Origin: Crocodylus rhombifer
Lineage: Eukaryota; Chordata; Crocodylia; Crocodylidae
Reading direction: 5' to 3'
Assembly: GCA_038503035.1 (NCBI GenBank)
Contig: JAVSML010025176.1
Coordinates: 333,001-397,000, forward strand
Length of the DNA: 64,000 nt
The position numbers and the translations under genes were made by a program. Shown one piece after another: positions 1 through 11,186 of the stretch (its first letter is position 1; each line of letters opens with the position of its first letter). Below the pieces are notes generated by a model. That model saw nothing but the letters and a program-made list of their open reading frames with translations, was not told where the DNA came from and did not search any database.

Positions 1-1030
1 ACGTAGCACTGCTGAGCCTATAAGGAAGCTGCAGGTTTTTCCTCCCAAGGTGGAGAACCTTGCATTTTTCAGTGTTAAACACCATCAGGTTTTCATCTGC
101 CCATTTGCTGAGCTTGTCCAGGTCAGCCTGGATCACTCGCCTATCTTCTGGCGTGGATGCTTTGCCCCAAAGTTTGGTGTCATTGGCGAACTTAGCCAGT
201 CCACTCATGACTCCAATGCCCACATCATTAATCAAGATGTTGAATAGTATGGGTCCAAGGACAGAGCCTTGAGGGACCCCACTGGTCACAGGGCACCACG
301 ATGAGTGACTGCCATCAATTACAACCCTCTGGGTCCGACCACGGAGCCAATTTCCCAGCCAGCGGATTGTGGTGGAGCCAAGGCCACAACTGGGCAGTTT
401 GGCCAAGAGGTGATCATGGGATACCAGATCAAAAGCTTTTTTGAAGTCAAGATATATGACATCAATCTCTTCTCCCTCGTCCAGGTGATAGGCCACCTGG
501 TCATAGAAGGAAATGAGATTGGCCAAACAAGACCTACCCGCAACAAACCCATGCTGGCTATCCCTTAGGATGTTAGCCTGGGCCAGTCCATCAAGGATGG
601 CCTCCTTAATACACTTTTCTAAGATCTTCCCCAGGATAGAAGTCAGGCTAATGGGCCTGTAGTTAGCTGGATCCACTCTCCTCCCTTTCTTGAAGATTGG
701 CACCACATTGGCCTTCTTCCAGTCTTCAGGCACTACACCAGAGCACCAGGAGTTTTCAAAGATCCGTGCCAGGGGCTGGGCTATGATGCTCGCCAGCTCC
801 TTGAGTACCCTGGGGTGCAGATTGTCAGGGCCAGCTGACTTGAAGGTATCCAGCTTCTCAACGTGTTCCTTCACGAGGTCAGCATTTATGGAGGGTAGGG
901 GATCCCCATCACCTGGATCTCCCTGTCCCATAGCAGGAATGGGCGTCCCATGGGACTGATGAAAGACTGATGCAAAATACCTATTTAATAGGTTGGCTTT
1001 TTCCTGGGCGTCAGTTGCCAATTGACCCAT
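1..1030 (-). pseudogene. CR1 ORF2 reverse transcriptase domain, open to the window edge
   Basis: From the methionine at 1030-1028 I read 343 codons on the minus strand with no stop before base 2, so the frame leaves the window still open. Visible RT motifs: the palm aspartate box YLDFKKAFD (428-454), the GVPQGSVLGP box (251-280), and the active-site box at 179-190, which reads FAND where CR1 enzymes normally have FADD. Loss of that metal-binding aspartate should abolish polymerisation. The frame is separated only by an amber codon (1031-1033) from the upstream linker frame (1034-1222). The length and intact motifs suggest modest age. The domain identity is secure; the start codon is only the first methionine after the stop, not a real start. 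Confidence 0.88.
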
Positions 1031-1122
1031 CTAGTTTAGCAGGGCTCCAACGTTGCCCTTGCTTTTCCTCCGGCTCCCCACATATCTGAAAAAGGACTTT
1101 TTGTTGTCCTTGATGCTTGAAG

Positions 1123-2046
1123 CTAGTTGGAGTTCAGTTGCAGCCTTGGCTTTCCTGGTTTGCTCCCTGCAGGACCAGACCAGTGCAGAATAATCCTCCT
1201 TGGAGGTGAATCCCGCCTCCATCCTTTGTAGGCTTTCCTTTTTAGCCGCAGAAGGTCCGCTAGGTCCCTGGAGAGCCAGGAGGGCTGCTGTGCCTTCTTG
1301 CTGTCTTTCCTCTGTGTTGGAATAGATTCAGCTTGTGCATTGAGGATTGCTTCCTTGAGAAGCAACAACTCTTCTTGAACTCCCATCTCCCTGGGGTCAT
1401 GGTCCCTAAGGGCCTGACCGACAAGCCTCTTGAGCTTGTCAAAGTCAGCTTTTCTGAAGTCAAGGACTTCTGTGCTGCTGACTGACTTGCCAGCTTTATG
1501 GTAGACGGTGAAGGTAATCAGCTCGTGGTCGCTGTCACTCAGCTTCCCATCGATTACTAGGTCACCGATTAGGTTGTCCCCCATAGCCAGTACCAGGTCG
1601 AGCAGCGCTTTGCCTCTCATTGGCCAATAGACTTCTTGAGTCAGGTAGAGGTCATCCACGCACGAGAGAAAGCTTTGCGACTGCTCGGATTTTGCTGAGT
1701 GATCTTCCCACGAGATGTCCGGGTAATTGAAGTCACCCATGACAACCAAGGTCCTGGAGCAAGTGGCCTCAGTCAGTTCCCGGGTGAACTCCTGGTCAAG
1801 CTCAGGACTTTGAGTGGGAGGTCTGTAGTAGACTCCTACTGTTGTGTCCCCTGTGTCATATTCCCCATGAATTTTTACCCAGAGGGTCTCTAGCTGTCCA
1901 TGCCAGTCACTAACATCAGCTTGCAGGGACATGTAGCTTTCCTTCACATAGAGAGCTACACCCCCGCCCCTTTTGTCAACACAATCCCTCCTGTACAGGG
2001 TATATCCATCTATACCCATGGTCCAGTCATGGGTGGAGTCCCACTA
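1123..2046 (-). pseudogene. CR1 ORF2 endonuclease domain, broken
   Basis: A 298-residue minus-strand frame (2019-1123) carries the CR1 endonuclease. Counting from its methionine: GGGVALYVKES at about 18-28, YRPP at 65-68, catalytic-type GDFN at 95-98, DLVL at 141-144 and SDHELI at 163-168. The true N terminus lies upstream: the same frame continues through an amber at 2044-2046 (in place of a tryptophan of the ITETWWD-type motif) up to about 2160, where a NARSLGNKQ-type motif is readable. At the other end the frame shifts into the linker frame at about 1205-1225, since the last residues no longer resemble CR1 while the overlapping frame does. The enzyme normally nicks target DNA to prime reverse transcription. 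Confidence 0.9.
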
Positions 2047-2370
2047 GGTCTCCGTTATCCCAATGATGTCATAATTCTTTGCACTGAGCAGGAGGATGAG
2101 CTCCTCCTGCTTGTTGCCCAGGCTCCTGGCATTAGTGTACAGGCAAGCAAGTGCCCCCTTGGGGGCTCTTGGCTTGCCCACAGATTGTGCCAGGGCTGGG
2201 GCAGGGGTGGGCTCCCTTAAGTGCCTTGGTCTGCTGGCTTTGCAAGGGTTGCTCTGCAGGTCAGCAGTGGCAGTAGTCCCCCCATTCCCCAGCAGGCTTA
2301 GTTTAAAGCCCGGTGGAGCAGGTCAGCCAGCCTGGCTGAGAAGAGCCTCCTCCCCAGGGGGGAGAGGTGG

Positions 2371-2945
2371 ATGTATCTCAAGCAGGTTCAAGGAGGTGAT
2401 CCTCCACCTCTATGTGACACTGGTCAGGCAGCAGTTGGAGTATTGTGTCTAGTTCTGGGCGCCGCACTTCAAGAAGTATGTGGACAACATGAAGACATTC
2501 CAGAGGGTCACTCTCATGATCAGGGAGCAGCAGAGCAGGCCCTACGAGTAGAAGCTAGGGGACCTGGACCTGTTCAGCCTCCACAAGAGAAGGCTGAGGG
2601 GGAATCTAGTGGCCTGTTACAAACTAGTCAGAGGGGACCAGCAGGCACTGGGAGAGTCCCTGTTCCCCCAAGCACTACCAGGAGCGACTACAAATAACGG
2701 TCACAAGCTGGCAGAGGGTAAATTCAGATTAGACATCAGGAGGTGCTACTTCACTGTCAGGGCGGCTAGGATCTGAAACCAACTTCCAAGCGAAGTGGTG
2801 GTGGCTCCAACTTGGGGGTCTTTAAGACAAGGCACGACAATCACCTTGCTGGGGTCGTTTGACCCCAGTACTCTTTCCTGCCATGGCAGGGGGTCGGACT
2901 TGATGATCTGCTCGGGTCCCTTCCGACCCTACCAACTATGAAACT
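2371..2945 (+). mobile_element. CR1 LINE, direct 3' segment
   Basis: Plus-strand CR1 covering the C-terminal part of ORF2 and the 3' end. The readable product continues from a CISSRFKEV-like motif through LRGNLVACYKLVRGDQQALG and YFTVRAARI to the terminal region, with in-frame stops at the serine/glutamine positions around 2451, 2549 and 2775, so it is a pseudogene. It closes with the CR1 3' signature ending in an ACTATGAAAC motif at about 2935-2945. It is closely similar in content to the young copy at 37391-38160, but more decayed. Its left edge (2371) abuts the inverted CR1 segment. Confidence 0.92.
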
Positions 2946-3540
2946 AGTCCCTATTGAAGTTTTAACCTGTGCTTGTCTAAATGTCTTTGCCCAACTACCA
3001 TCCACACAAAATCCTCAAACAAATTTGCATTATTTACATTGTAAACTGTCAGGCAAGCTCTCCTCCCTTTGAAACTAATGCCAAGAAAAGACTTCTAAAA
3101 CATCTTAACAGAAAGAAACATAGGTTATTCCTCCAAAACAAAATAACAGGGAAGGGAAGAAACTGTGGTAGCATAATAATGAAGTAGTAGTCTGTTGGGG
3201 AAATGGTCATATTCAGTTCTCCCAGATATGCCAACTAATGTATCCAGAAGAATATGGTTACACTCCTTCTCTTTGGAGGTACAGCATGAGCAGAGCATAT
3301 GGACATGTTTGAGTGTGTGCTGCCTGACACAATAAATTGGAAGTGTAGATATCTCCTTAATGTAAAAGCAAGGACTGAGTAGTAGCTTCAGCAGAAGAAA
3401 GTACACAAAAATCATTTGAAAAAGGATTCATATGTTGTAAGTAGTATTCATGGGAAAATCGTTTGTCAAGACAGACCTGAAGAAGTAAAGAAATGAGTGC
3501 TGTTTGGCAGTCAAAAAGTGGGAGGGTGTACCTTGAGGAG
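2946..3540. other. No gene seen
   Basis: AT-rich sequence between the CR1 and a hAT-like element. Short frames on both strands have no recognisable domain. Confidence 0.6.
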
Positions 3541-3884
3541 CAGTGATTCTCAACCAGAGTGCTGAGGCATCCTGGGGTGCCGTAAGATCCTTTCATGCGT
3601 ATTGCAGAGTACCACACAATGTTAGCACTGTTAGGTGTACAACCCAGAGATTTCAAATAAAAATCCATAGTCTCAAGAACATTCTGAAAAATCCATTCTA
3701 AAAACATTCTGACCTGTTGTGTTTCTTCTAAGTTGTATTTCTTCTGAGTTCTTTCCAACAGAAGAGCTGTTCTATTATTTCTCTGTACTAAAAAAATGCG
3801 TGAAAAATGAGAGTTGACCATTTCCAAGGGATCTCTGAAGTCCAACAAAAGCTGCTTTGAGTCTAAAAATTTTGAGAACCATTG
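3541..3884. mobile_element. hAT-like miniature element with terminal inverted repeats
   Basis: The left end CAGTGATTCTCAA and the right end TTGAGAACCATTG are inverted copies of each other, in the CAG...CTG style of hAT/Charlie transposons. They are flanked by 8-bp direct repeats TTGAGGAG (3533-3540) and TTGTAGAG (3885-3892), 6 of 8 identical, the size made by hAT transposases. No transposase is encoded. The 163-codon minus-strand frame lying across it is not supported as a protein. Confidence 0.68.
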
Positions 3885-4034
3885 TTGTAGAGAATCATGA
3901 GACTGAGGTTGGGAATGGATTAACAGCTATGAGGGTATACCAAGCATAATGTGGAGGAGGAGGACATGAGAGCAGTGATTAAAAAGAATTAGATTTGTAT
4001 AGGATGGCTTTGAATTTGTGTGAGATCATTTGGA

Positions 4035-4121
4035 TAGGGATGATCTTGCCTCTGGCAGGGAGCTGGACTACATGACCTCTGAAGGTCCATCTCTTCCAGC
4101 CCTGCTTTTCTATGATTCTAT
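4035..4121 (+). mobile_element. CR1 LINE 3'-end fragment
   Basis: Shows the conserved CR1 tail: a GGACTACATGACCTCT-like motif, a CTTCCAGCCCTGC-like motif, and the terminal TCTATGATTCTAT repeat. Only the last 90 bases or so remain. Typical of 5'-truncated, old CR1 insertions. Confidence 0.8.
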
Positions 4122-7100
4122 ACATGATAGCTGTGCATGCTACCCTGGTATCACTGGAGCACAACCAAAATATCTGATGAATACCTCTAAACCTGAAGAT
4201 AAGAGTGGAAGATGGACTTTAACATGAAAATACACAGGAATCCAGTGAAGGGATCTGAGGATTTAGGTAATATAGGTAGAACAATAAGATGCCAAACCTG
4301 ACCAACAAAGGAAAAAAACACTACAAGTGAAATGTTTTGGAAACTAGTATATTTTGATGATTTAACAGATTAATTGCTGGAATTAGAGTTAGTGATAAAA
4401 TAGATTTTCTACCCCATGGAAAATGCTGAGATTTTAAAACTTTTATTGGTCCAAATTGGGATGAAAAGATAAACTTTCACATTGTTTCACAAAATGCAGT
4501 TTTGGGATATATTGATTTGGGCCAATTAAAGCATTAATTTTAAATATTTCCTTTCAATTTTGACCTTTTCCCAAATAAGTTATGTAAAATAAAGTAAATT
4601 TCAAAGCAGAATATTGTTCTGAAAGAAAAAATTTTAAAAGTGCATTTCAATAATGTCAAAGGAGAAACCTTTAATACTTTAAAAATGTTTCCCTTTGCCT
4701 TTTTGAACAAGTATTCTCAAAATCATTATGATTTCATGAAAAAAGTGTTTAACCAAAATAGCATTTCTCAAGTGAAATTGTTTCAATGGACAACGTTGCA
4801 GCTAGCTATATCCCTAGTGAAGGTCAATTAATTTGGTCTTATATGGTTTTTCCTACCTATCTGGCTTTAAAACAAAAATCCCAGACTACAAATGCACTGC
4901 TTTTAGGTTTCCCATCACAAAGGTGCAAAACAGATTCATGAACCAACAATGACTGGTTTTCACTTGCTCTGAGAAACAACGCAATTAAGAGTGCTAATAA
5001 TGCCCAAGGACAGCCTTTCCTTTGAGTCAGTCTCCTTTTAAAGCTTCCTTAATGATTCCCTTGTAAATGCAATTGTTATCACCATTCCCAAGCAGAAGTC
5101 TGACATTTTATCAATATCACCGCATTTTCAAGAAACGTAACAGTTAATGGTACATTGCCATCCTCATGCATGTTTATTAAACCTCACATTAAACTAACAA
5201 AACACCAACAGTACACACAAACATTCATTTCAGACCAGGTCTTGTCAAAGTATTCTGGTTCAAGCGCTAGCAACCAGTCACCCAGAGTCACAGTAACACC
5301 AGTATTACACCAGACCATTTTAAAGATATATTATGCACTTTTCCTCAGAATGGCTAAAACCTCATTGCACGATTTTTATTATATGCAAATGAGTAGCATC
5401 TGATTAGGTCCTGAGGCAGCTTCACCTAGGTGTTCATAGGAATAGCAATGGGAACTGAGTAAGAATATTTCATAACTGAAGTATATTTTCCCTTGGGGGA
5501 CACCACCATTTGATTTTGACATTTATTTGTCCTGTGCTGTAAAGGACAAAACTACAATTACACTTTTTTTCTCTACTGTGCAGTGGGCACAGTGTCAGAA
5601 AAAATTAAATCAAAGATAGTGTGTTCTCACAAAAAAACAAGCTCTAAAACCAAATTTACAGAACATATTCACAGCTAAGTCATATTGTATTAGAACAGTC
5701 TGTTTGATTGAACAATGCATATTGTGAATGTATTTTACAAAACATAAGCAAGTCACCAGATGCAGAGGATAGTCTGCCCTTGTTTTATTCTTTCTTTTTT
5801 TTTCTTTGCACTTTTACAAGCAAAATGCATCCAAGAGCAAATCAATAATTGCTCAGGCTCATTTCAGTTTACCTACTGTATTTATTGAGATTTTTGTTCC
5901 TTTTTTAGGGAGAGAGGAGGTAAACTTAGTGAATACAGCATTAAATGAATGCTGCAGATCAGAACTGTTCCATCTTGCATTTCAATTATATTCAAATCTA
6001 TTTTTAGCATCTGCATTAATACACAATATACAATTCTTTACTCTTGAGTTCCAGTGGTACTATTCACAAATCATGTAAATTAATTTATTCACCTTTTACA
6101 CAGAGCATGCCTGGAAATTAGTAACACCGAAAGCAATTTATGATCCACAGTCACGTTTTTCCAGTTCATGAATTCCCAACCCTACTGCAAGCAATTTCCT
6201 TAACCTCACCTTATGCTTCTGAAAAGTATCTAGGTACAAACTTATGGGGAGTCACCCATAAATAGGCAATTCATTTTCAGGATGGCAATAAGCACGTATT
6301 CACAAACAATGCAACCATCTTCTCCATTTTCTTGTAAACTGAAGAGCTCACTGCTTCATCCGTTGAACATTCTTCCTTCTTGACTTTAATAAGAAGTGTG
6401 CATACAGAGCAAATAGGATTCTAACCCCCCTTGGCAGTAGAGTAAGCTGGGGTGGGTGATTGGGGCACCAGAGTGATGGCCCCCTAGGAGTCCAGGCCCT
6501 GGAAGCAAGAGCCATCCCACACCACAGCTATTGATGCAACAGTCAGCATACAGGGATGCTGTGCTGCATCTGTAGCAATAATAACAGGATAGATTGACCT
6601 CAGCAGCAGCAGTCAGGGACTTTGAGTCCCCAGAGCAGGTAAGATTCCCACTCCCACTCTTGGCATCGCCTCCTCTCCATCACTTAGCAGCAGTTCCCCT
6701 CCTCACCCCGTCACTTTCCAGTTGGGTTTGCCCAGGGCACATATCCTACTAGTTATGGTTCTACTCCTTGAATAGAAAAATAGCAAACAATAACTTATAA
6801 TCTCTTTAATTACTTCAGAATACTAAGTAGGCCTATATGAAATATTTCAAGCAAACCAGAATACAGGCAAACCTAGAAGAGGGTTTTCTTAAGTATAGCT
6901 CATGTTTACTTAAGTAATCAAACAGAGCTCAGCTATGGTATTGTGATAAAGATGATTCTCAGACAAAACTTAGGAAAACAAACTTCACTTCAAATTTTTG
7001 AGTTTGTTTGAGCTCTACATGCAAATACAGGTGGAAGAAAACCAAATAAAATGTTCATACAAACCCCTATAAATTGAAATCATTGCTGCATTTTACATCC

Positions 7101-7155
7101 TTTGGTGATATATTGAATGGATGGATGGCCTCATTACTAGACAGCTTGATTATTT
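4122..7155. other. Intergenic, no gene seen
   Basis: AT-rich DNA without a supported gene. 4950-5400 is repeat-free to the eye and contains homeodomain-type ATTA cores, so it could be conserved non-coding DNA. 6420-6720 is a GC-richer block of unknown origin. No promoter, CpG island or splice structure recognised. Confidence 0.5.
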
Positions 7156-7282
7156 AGGCCCTGATCCAGCAAAACTGTTCAACCAGTCCATAATTTTAAG
7201 CATGTGAATAACTTCATTGCAGTAAACAGTGCTACTTATTTACTTAAATTACACACTTGCTTACATGCTTTGTTTAATCCAA
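7156..7282. repeat. Ancient amniote palindromic repeat (MITE relic)
   Basis: Begins with AGGCCCTGATCCAGCAAA and ends with a decayed inverted version (ATGCTTTGTTTAATC). Between them lie AAGCATGTGAATAACTT-like and ACTTAAATTACACACTT-like arms. This matches the layout of an old palindromic DNA transposon found across turtles, crocodilians and birds. Family name not assigned. Confidence 0.5.
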
Positions 7283-10200
7283 AAAGAAAATATTCTGTAT
7301 GATATATGAGGTTTACCTAAATGTTTCTTTTAAGTACATTTAGTCCACACAAAATGTGCTAGACTGAGAAGACTGAGCAGGTGGTAGCAATTTCCATGCT
7401 GTATTTTGTCTAGAAACAAACAACTCTTTTTACTGTCCCACTTTGCAATGTTTCTTTGATGCTGATCTGAAAAGTCCATCTTCCTGGGCCAGGTTGTGTA
7501 GCTTTTATGAACTCTTTAACCTCTGTTAAAACTGTCTATACATATGCTAACAGTGTGACCTTTTTTGGTGATTTATGTGAAAGGTTACAATGTAGTCAGG
7601 GTAGTAGAAATAGGCTAGAGTAGTAATAACTGCTCTTTCTTGGGCCAAAAAATTGAACAGCTACCAGGTGGTAAACATTTTGGGTGAATATTGGCTTTGA
7701 TCACATTTACACTGGTGCATCTTGGGTGAAATTTTGCTCATCAGGCTTAGCTGACCATATCCCACTGGACATTATCAAATTCATTGAAGTAGAATCCTTT
7801 TGAGTTCTGATATATATTTTCTTGTTCTATACTATGTGAGTTTGTATCATATGGATTCAATAGAGGAAGAAAATAGAGTAGAATGTAATTTGGAATATTT
7901 CCCTGAGGGCAGTGTTTACTTTTGAGTTAAGAATGTCACCTGCATCTCTCCAAAAAACTGAAGACCTATATATTTTTCAGATCTTACATAGCTAAATAGA
8001 AAACACATATTTGCTCTTTAAAAATACATTGATTTATAATAATATATTAAAACATTTAGCTTTTTAATATGATTACTTTAGTGTAATAAAACTTTTAGTG
8101 ATTCCCTAGCATGTCTTGTTAAGACTTAAGTTCCTCATTTACATATCTGATGTTCCCCAAGAGACAGACAAGCTTCAAGTTAATTATCCATGTAGCTGTA
8201 AGAACTCCTGTTTCTTTGGGAAGAACTCTCTAAAAGAAAACTAACAGTTATTAAATATTACTCTAAGTTACCAAAAGTAATCAAATTGCATTACAAGAGG
8301 CACTGAAGAGATACTTAAAATTAATACTCTTTGTAGACTAAATAAAATATAAAGCATTTACATCTCTTACACAATCTTCAAAGAAAACAATCAGGAAAAA
8401 CTGAACAGCCCAAGCTCTGCTTTGGGCAATTCCCAACTTACACAAATGCACCTTCAGTAGAAAGTATATCCTTGGGCTTTCACTTGGTTTATTCATTTGC
8501 ACCTATGTGAAGTTTGCACCTATTGAAATAAACAATAAAGTTCCCACTCCTTCAGTGGTGCAAAATTAGACCTTAACTGGAAAACAAGAAAAAAGTCAAG
8601 CTTCTGTGGAATAGGACACACACTGTGACAAAGCATATACTATTGAAAAGAAATGTTTCAGTAGCAGAGACATCTAGCTGTCTCTTGTATATCACCAAAA
8701 TAGAATTATAACAAGGAGGTATCATAGAAACACTATTAATATTCTCATGTGTAATACCTAGGATCTTAAACGGGTATTTTGTTATGCTATCACAGGAAAA
8801 GGCAGGATTAATTGCAGGCTTAAAAGGAACTTTATCCCTACAATATTCAATAAATGCCACCCTCATTCTTGTAGCAAATGAGCTCCCTACAATCATGTAC
8901 TACACACCATGACTAACACATATCATCTAGAGTTCATTTTTTGTCATCCACAACTATATTTGGCAACTTACATGTACATATATCAGGTAAAATAATTAGC
9001 CTGTGTATTCTACAACAAATTAATATTTGTGTCTATTTCATATATCTCATGATGACCACCTGCCCAAGAAGCAAATGTTTCCTGTTTGCATAAGGATTAC
9101 TGATCATTTCCAATTAATTACATAAATACTATAATGAAGGTACAATCAGTTTGAATAAAATGGGGATGGTCTCCCTTACACAGACAACAATCTCATTCCA
9201 CAAAGACCGTGAAGGTCATTCAAGAAACAATTATATATATTCTTCTGCATGTACTGAAAGGGAAGAAGTTTCAGGAAGAATGACTTTTCATGTTTCCTGT
9301 TGTGTTTCTCATATTCACATGGAGACAAATAGAAATATGTTTCAAGATAGCACTTATCCATAAATACATGTGGAAAACAAGTTGTTTCCTTTTGTATTCA
9401 GTAAAACAAAGCAGGAGAAGTCATATATCCTACTTTACAGTAAAATTAAGGAGAGTATTCCGTAACATATTTTTAATCATTCTATTCATGCAATATTGTT
9501 CTGTTTAAAATTAAATGTTTTAAATAAACCTATTGACTTTACACTGATGTATAGAAAGAAGGAAAGGTAAATATGTCAATTTTGCCTGGGTACAAATATG
9601 GCTGTAGGGTAAAAAGCATTAACTTGAAAAAACAAAGTAGTAAGATCTAACTTTTACATGTCAACTATCAGTCTGTTATTGGATATAGAAAGCACATCTG
9701 ACATTTTCTGGCACTTTACATTTGATCAGATCTTTGATTTATTGTCATAAAGACATTTAAAACTTACAGTAATGCTTCCAGTCCTTAGGAATGCAAAATC
9801 TTGCAATCCTTAGGCAGGAAAAGTTATGACTGACTTCAAAGTCAATTGTCTAGCTATTGTCAGTCTGAGGTGATCCCTTCTGGCTTAAGTGTGGAGCAAT
9901 GTTGACAGACAACTGCAAAGGAAGTCACTTCCAGGCCTCTTCAGACAGAATGAGGGTCACTGAGACATAGCATAGAGGGTGCTGGCAGGAGTACATGCAA
10001 CCATCTCCTAGAGGCACCTTCTGTAAAGCCAGAGAACAGGGAAAAACTCAAGAAGAATTTATCTCATTGATTCTACAATACCTTTCTAGTGTGTAAATAC
10101 AAAACAAAATTATGAAGTTAGCATCTTCTGATATAGAAATTGGTGACAATGCACAACCTCTGAATACATCACCTTCTTTCTTCTTTTCTTTCTTTTATGA

Positions 10201-10586
10201 TTTGCCCTCAAATCTCCCTATCATTAACTGGGTGCAAGGAAGAAGTCATTCTTGGATGCTGGCTTTAACAAAAAATTAGGTCTTGCACTTGGATCTGACC
10301 AGTTTCATAGCAGAAATCACACCCTCAAGAACACAAAGTCTTCTCTCCTTGTGGAATGCTTGTTGGTTTGTAGATAAATAGGTAATATGTATGGTACTTG
10401 CATACAACCATTTAATCTTCTATTGTTTGGGCAAATCCCAAGAAATCTCATCTTGTAGGTACCACAAGCTAAAGCAGTGCAAAGGGACCATAGAAAAGGC
10501 AAAAACAACAGGGAAATTCCTGTAACACTTCTGCAATAGTTATGGATACTAGAGTTTCAAAGCAGAGAGAAAGCAGTGACAAGGCA
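7283..10586. other. Intergenic, no gene seen
   Basis: AT-rich. The only repeat trace is near 7690-7740, where a fragment resembling the end of another palindromic amniote repeat (CATTTACACTGGTGCA) is visible. The longest frame (8573-8896, minus) has no domain. Confidence 0.5.
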
Positions 10587-11186
10587 TAAGGCTGTGAGAA
10601 GCTTTGGTCCCTGATTCGATTCGGTGGAGATTTGATCCAATTCGGTGGCCAAATCTCTGAATCTGAATTGAATCAGGAGACCCTTTGATTGCTCCAAATC
10701 AAATCGGAACCCTCTTAATCAATTCAGAGAGATTCAGACATAGACACAGCTTTAAATGTTTTTTCTACATACCTCAAGGTAGCAGACTGCTTGTGAATGC
10801 TGCAATGGTGGGGTGGATGGAGGGTCCCGCAGGAGTGCAGGGAGTTCCCCAGTGTGCTCAGCAGCAGACCTGGAAGTGGACTAGAAGTCCTTCCAGGTCT
10901 GCTGGGAAGTGCGCTGGGGGGCACCTCCACCCCCCCCCCAGCTCAGCAACTGGTGTCTCCTGGATCTGGGGGGGCACCCGGAGTCCCCCCAAGGCCAATC
11001 GCCAAGCTAGGGAGGGGCATAGGAGGAACCCCCAGCGCATTCCCTGGGGGATCCAGAAGTGGACCGGAAGCACTTTTGGCACACTTCCAGGTCTGCTGCC
11101 AAGCATGCGGGGGGCTCCCGCACTTCTGTGGGATGCTTCATCCACACCAGCATCACAGCTTTCATGAGCCATGCCTGGTACCTCAA
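10587..11186. mobile_element. hAT-like inverted-repeat element, right end missing
   Basis: The left part repeats the CGATTCGG / CCAAATC-rich terminal sequence seen inverted at the right end of 22745-23721. It then shares a GC-rich core with 32440-33278, including an ACAGCTTTAAATGTTTTTTC motif and GCAGACCTGGAAGTGGA motifs. The core's right side holds partly inverted copies of its left side (ACCAGCATCACAGC and CATGAGCC). The sequence departs from the family after about 11186, so the right terminus is lost. Overlapping frames in this GC-rich core are shadows. Confidence 0.65.

Larger units (their letters stand above)
1..2370 (-). mobile_element. CR1 LINE, inverted 5' segment (endonuclease plus reverse transcriptase)
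   Basis: Minus-strand CR1 retrotransposon DNA. Read from 2370 down to 1 it holds a short stretch upstream of ORF2, the apurinic-like endonuclease domain, the linker, and the reverse transcriptase to just past the active-site box, then runs off the window. CR1 elements copy themselves by target-primed reverse transcription. The copy is dead: amber stops at 2044-2046 and 1031-1033, and a frame change at about 1205-1225. It abuts a plus-strand CR1 3' segment at 2371. Together they look like one insertion with a 5' inversion, because the inverted part ends near the point of ORF2 where the direct part begins. Two separate insertions remain possible. Confidence 0.93.

Noticed and set aside
3357..3848. 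163-codon minus-strand frame as a gene
   Set aside because: It overlaps a hAT-like element with matched inverted ends, has no recognisable domain, and no splice or promoter context.
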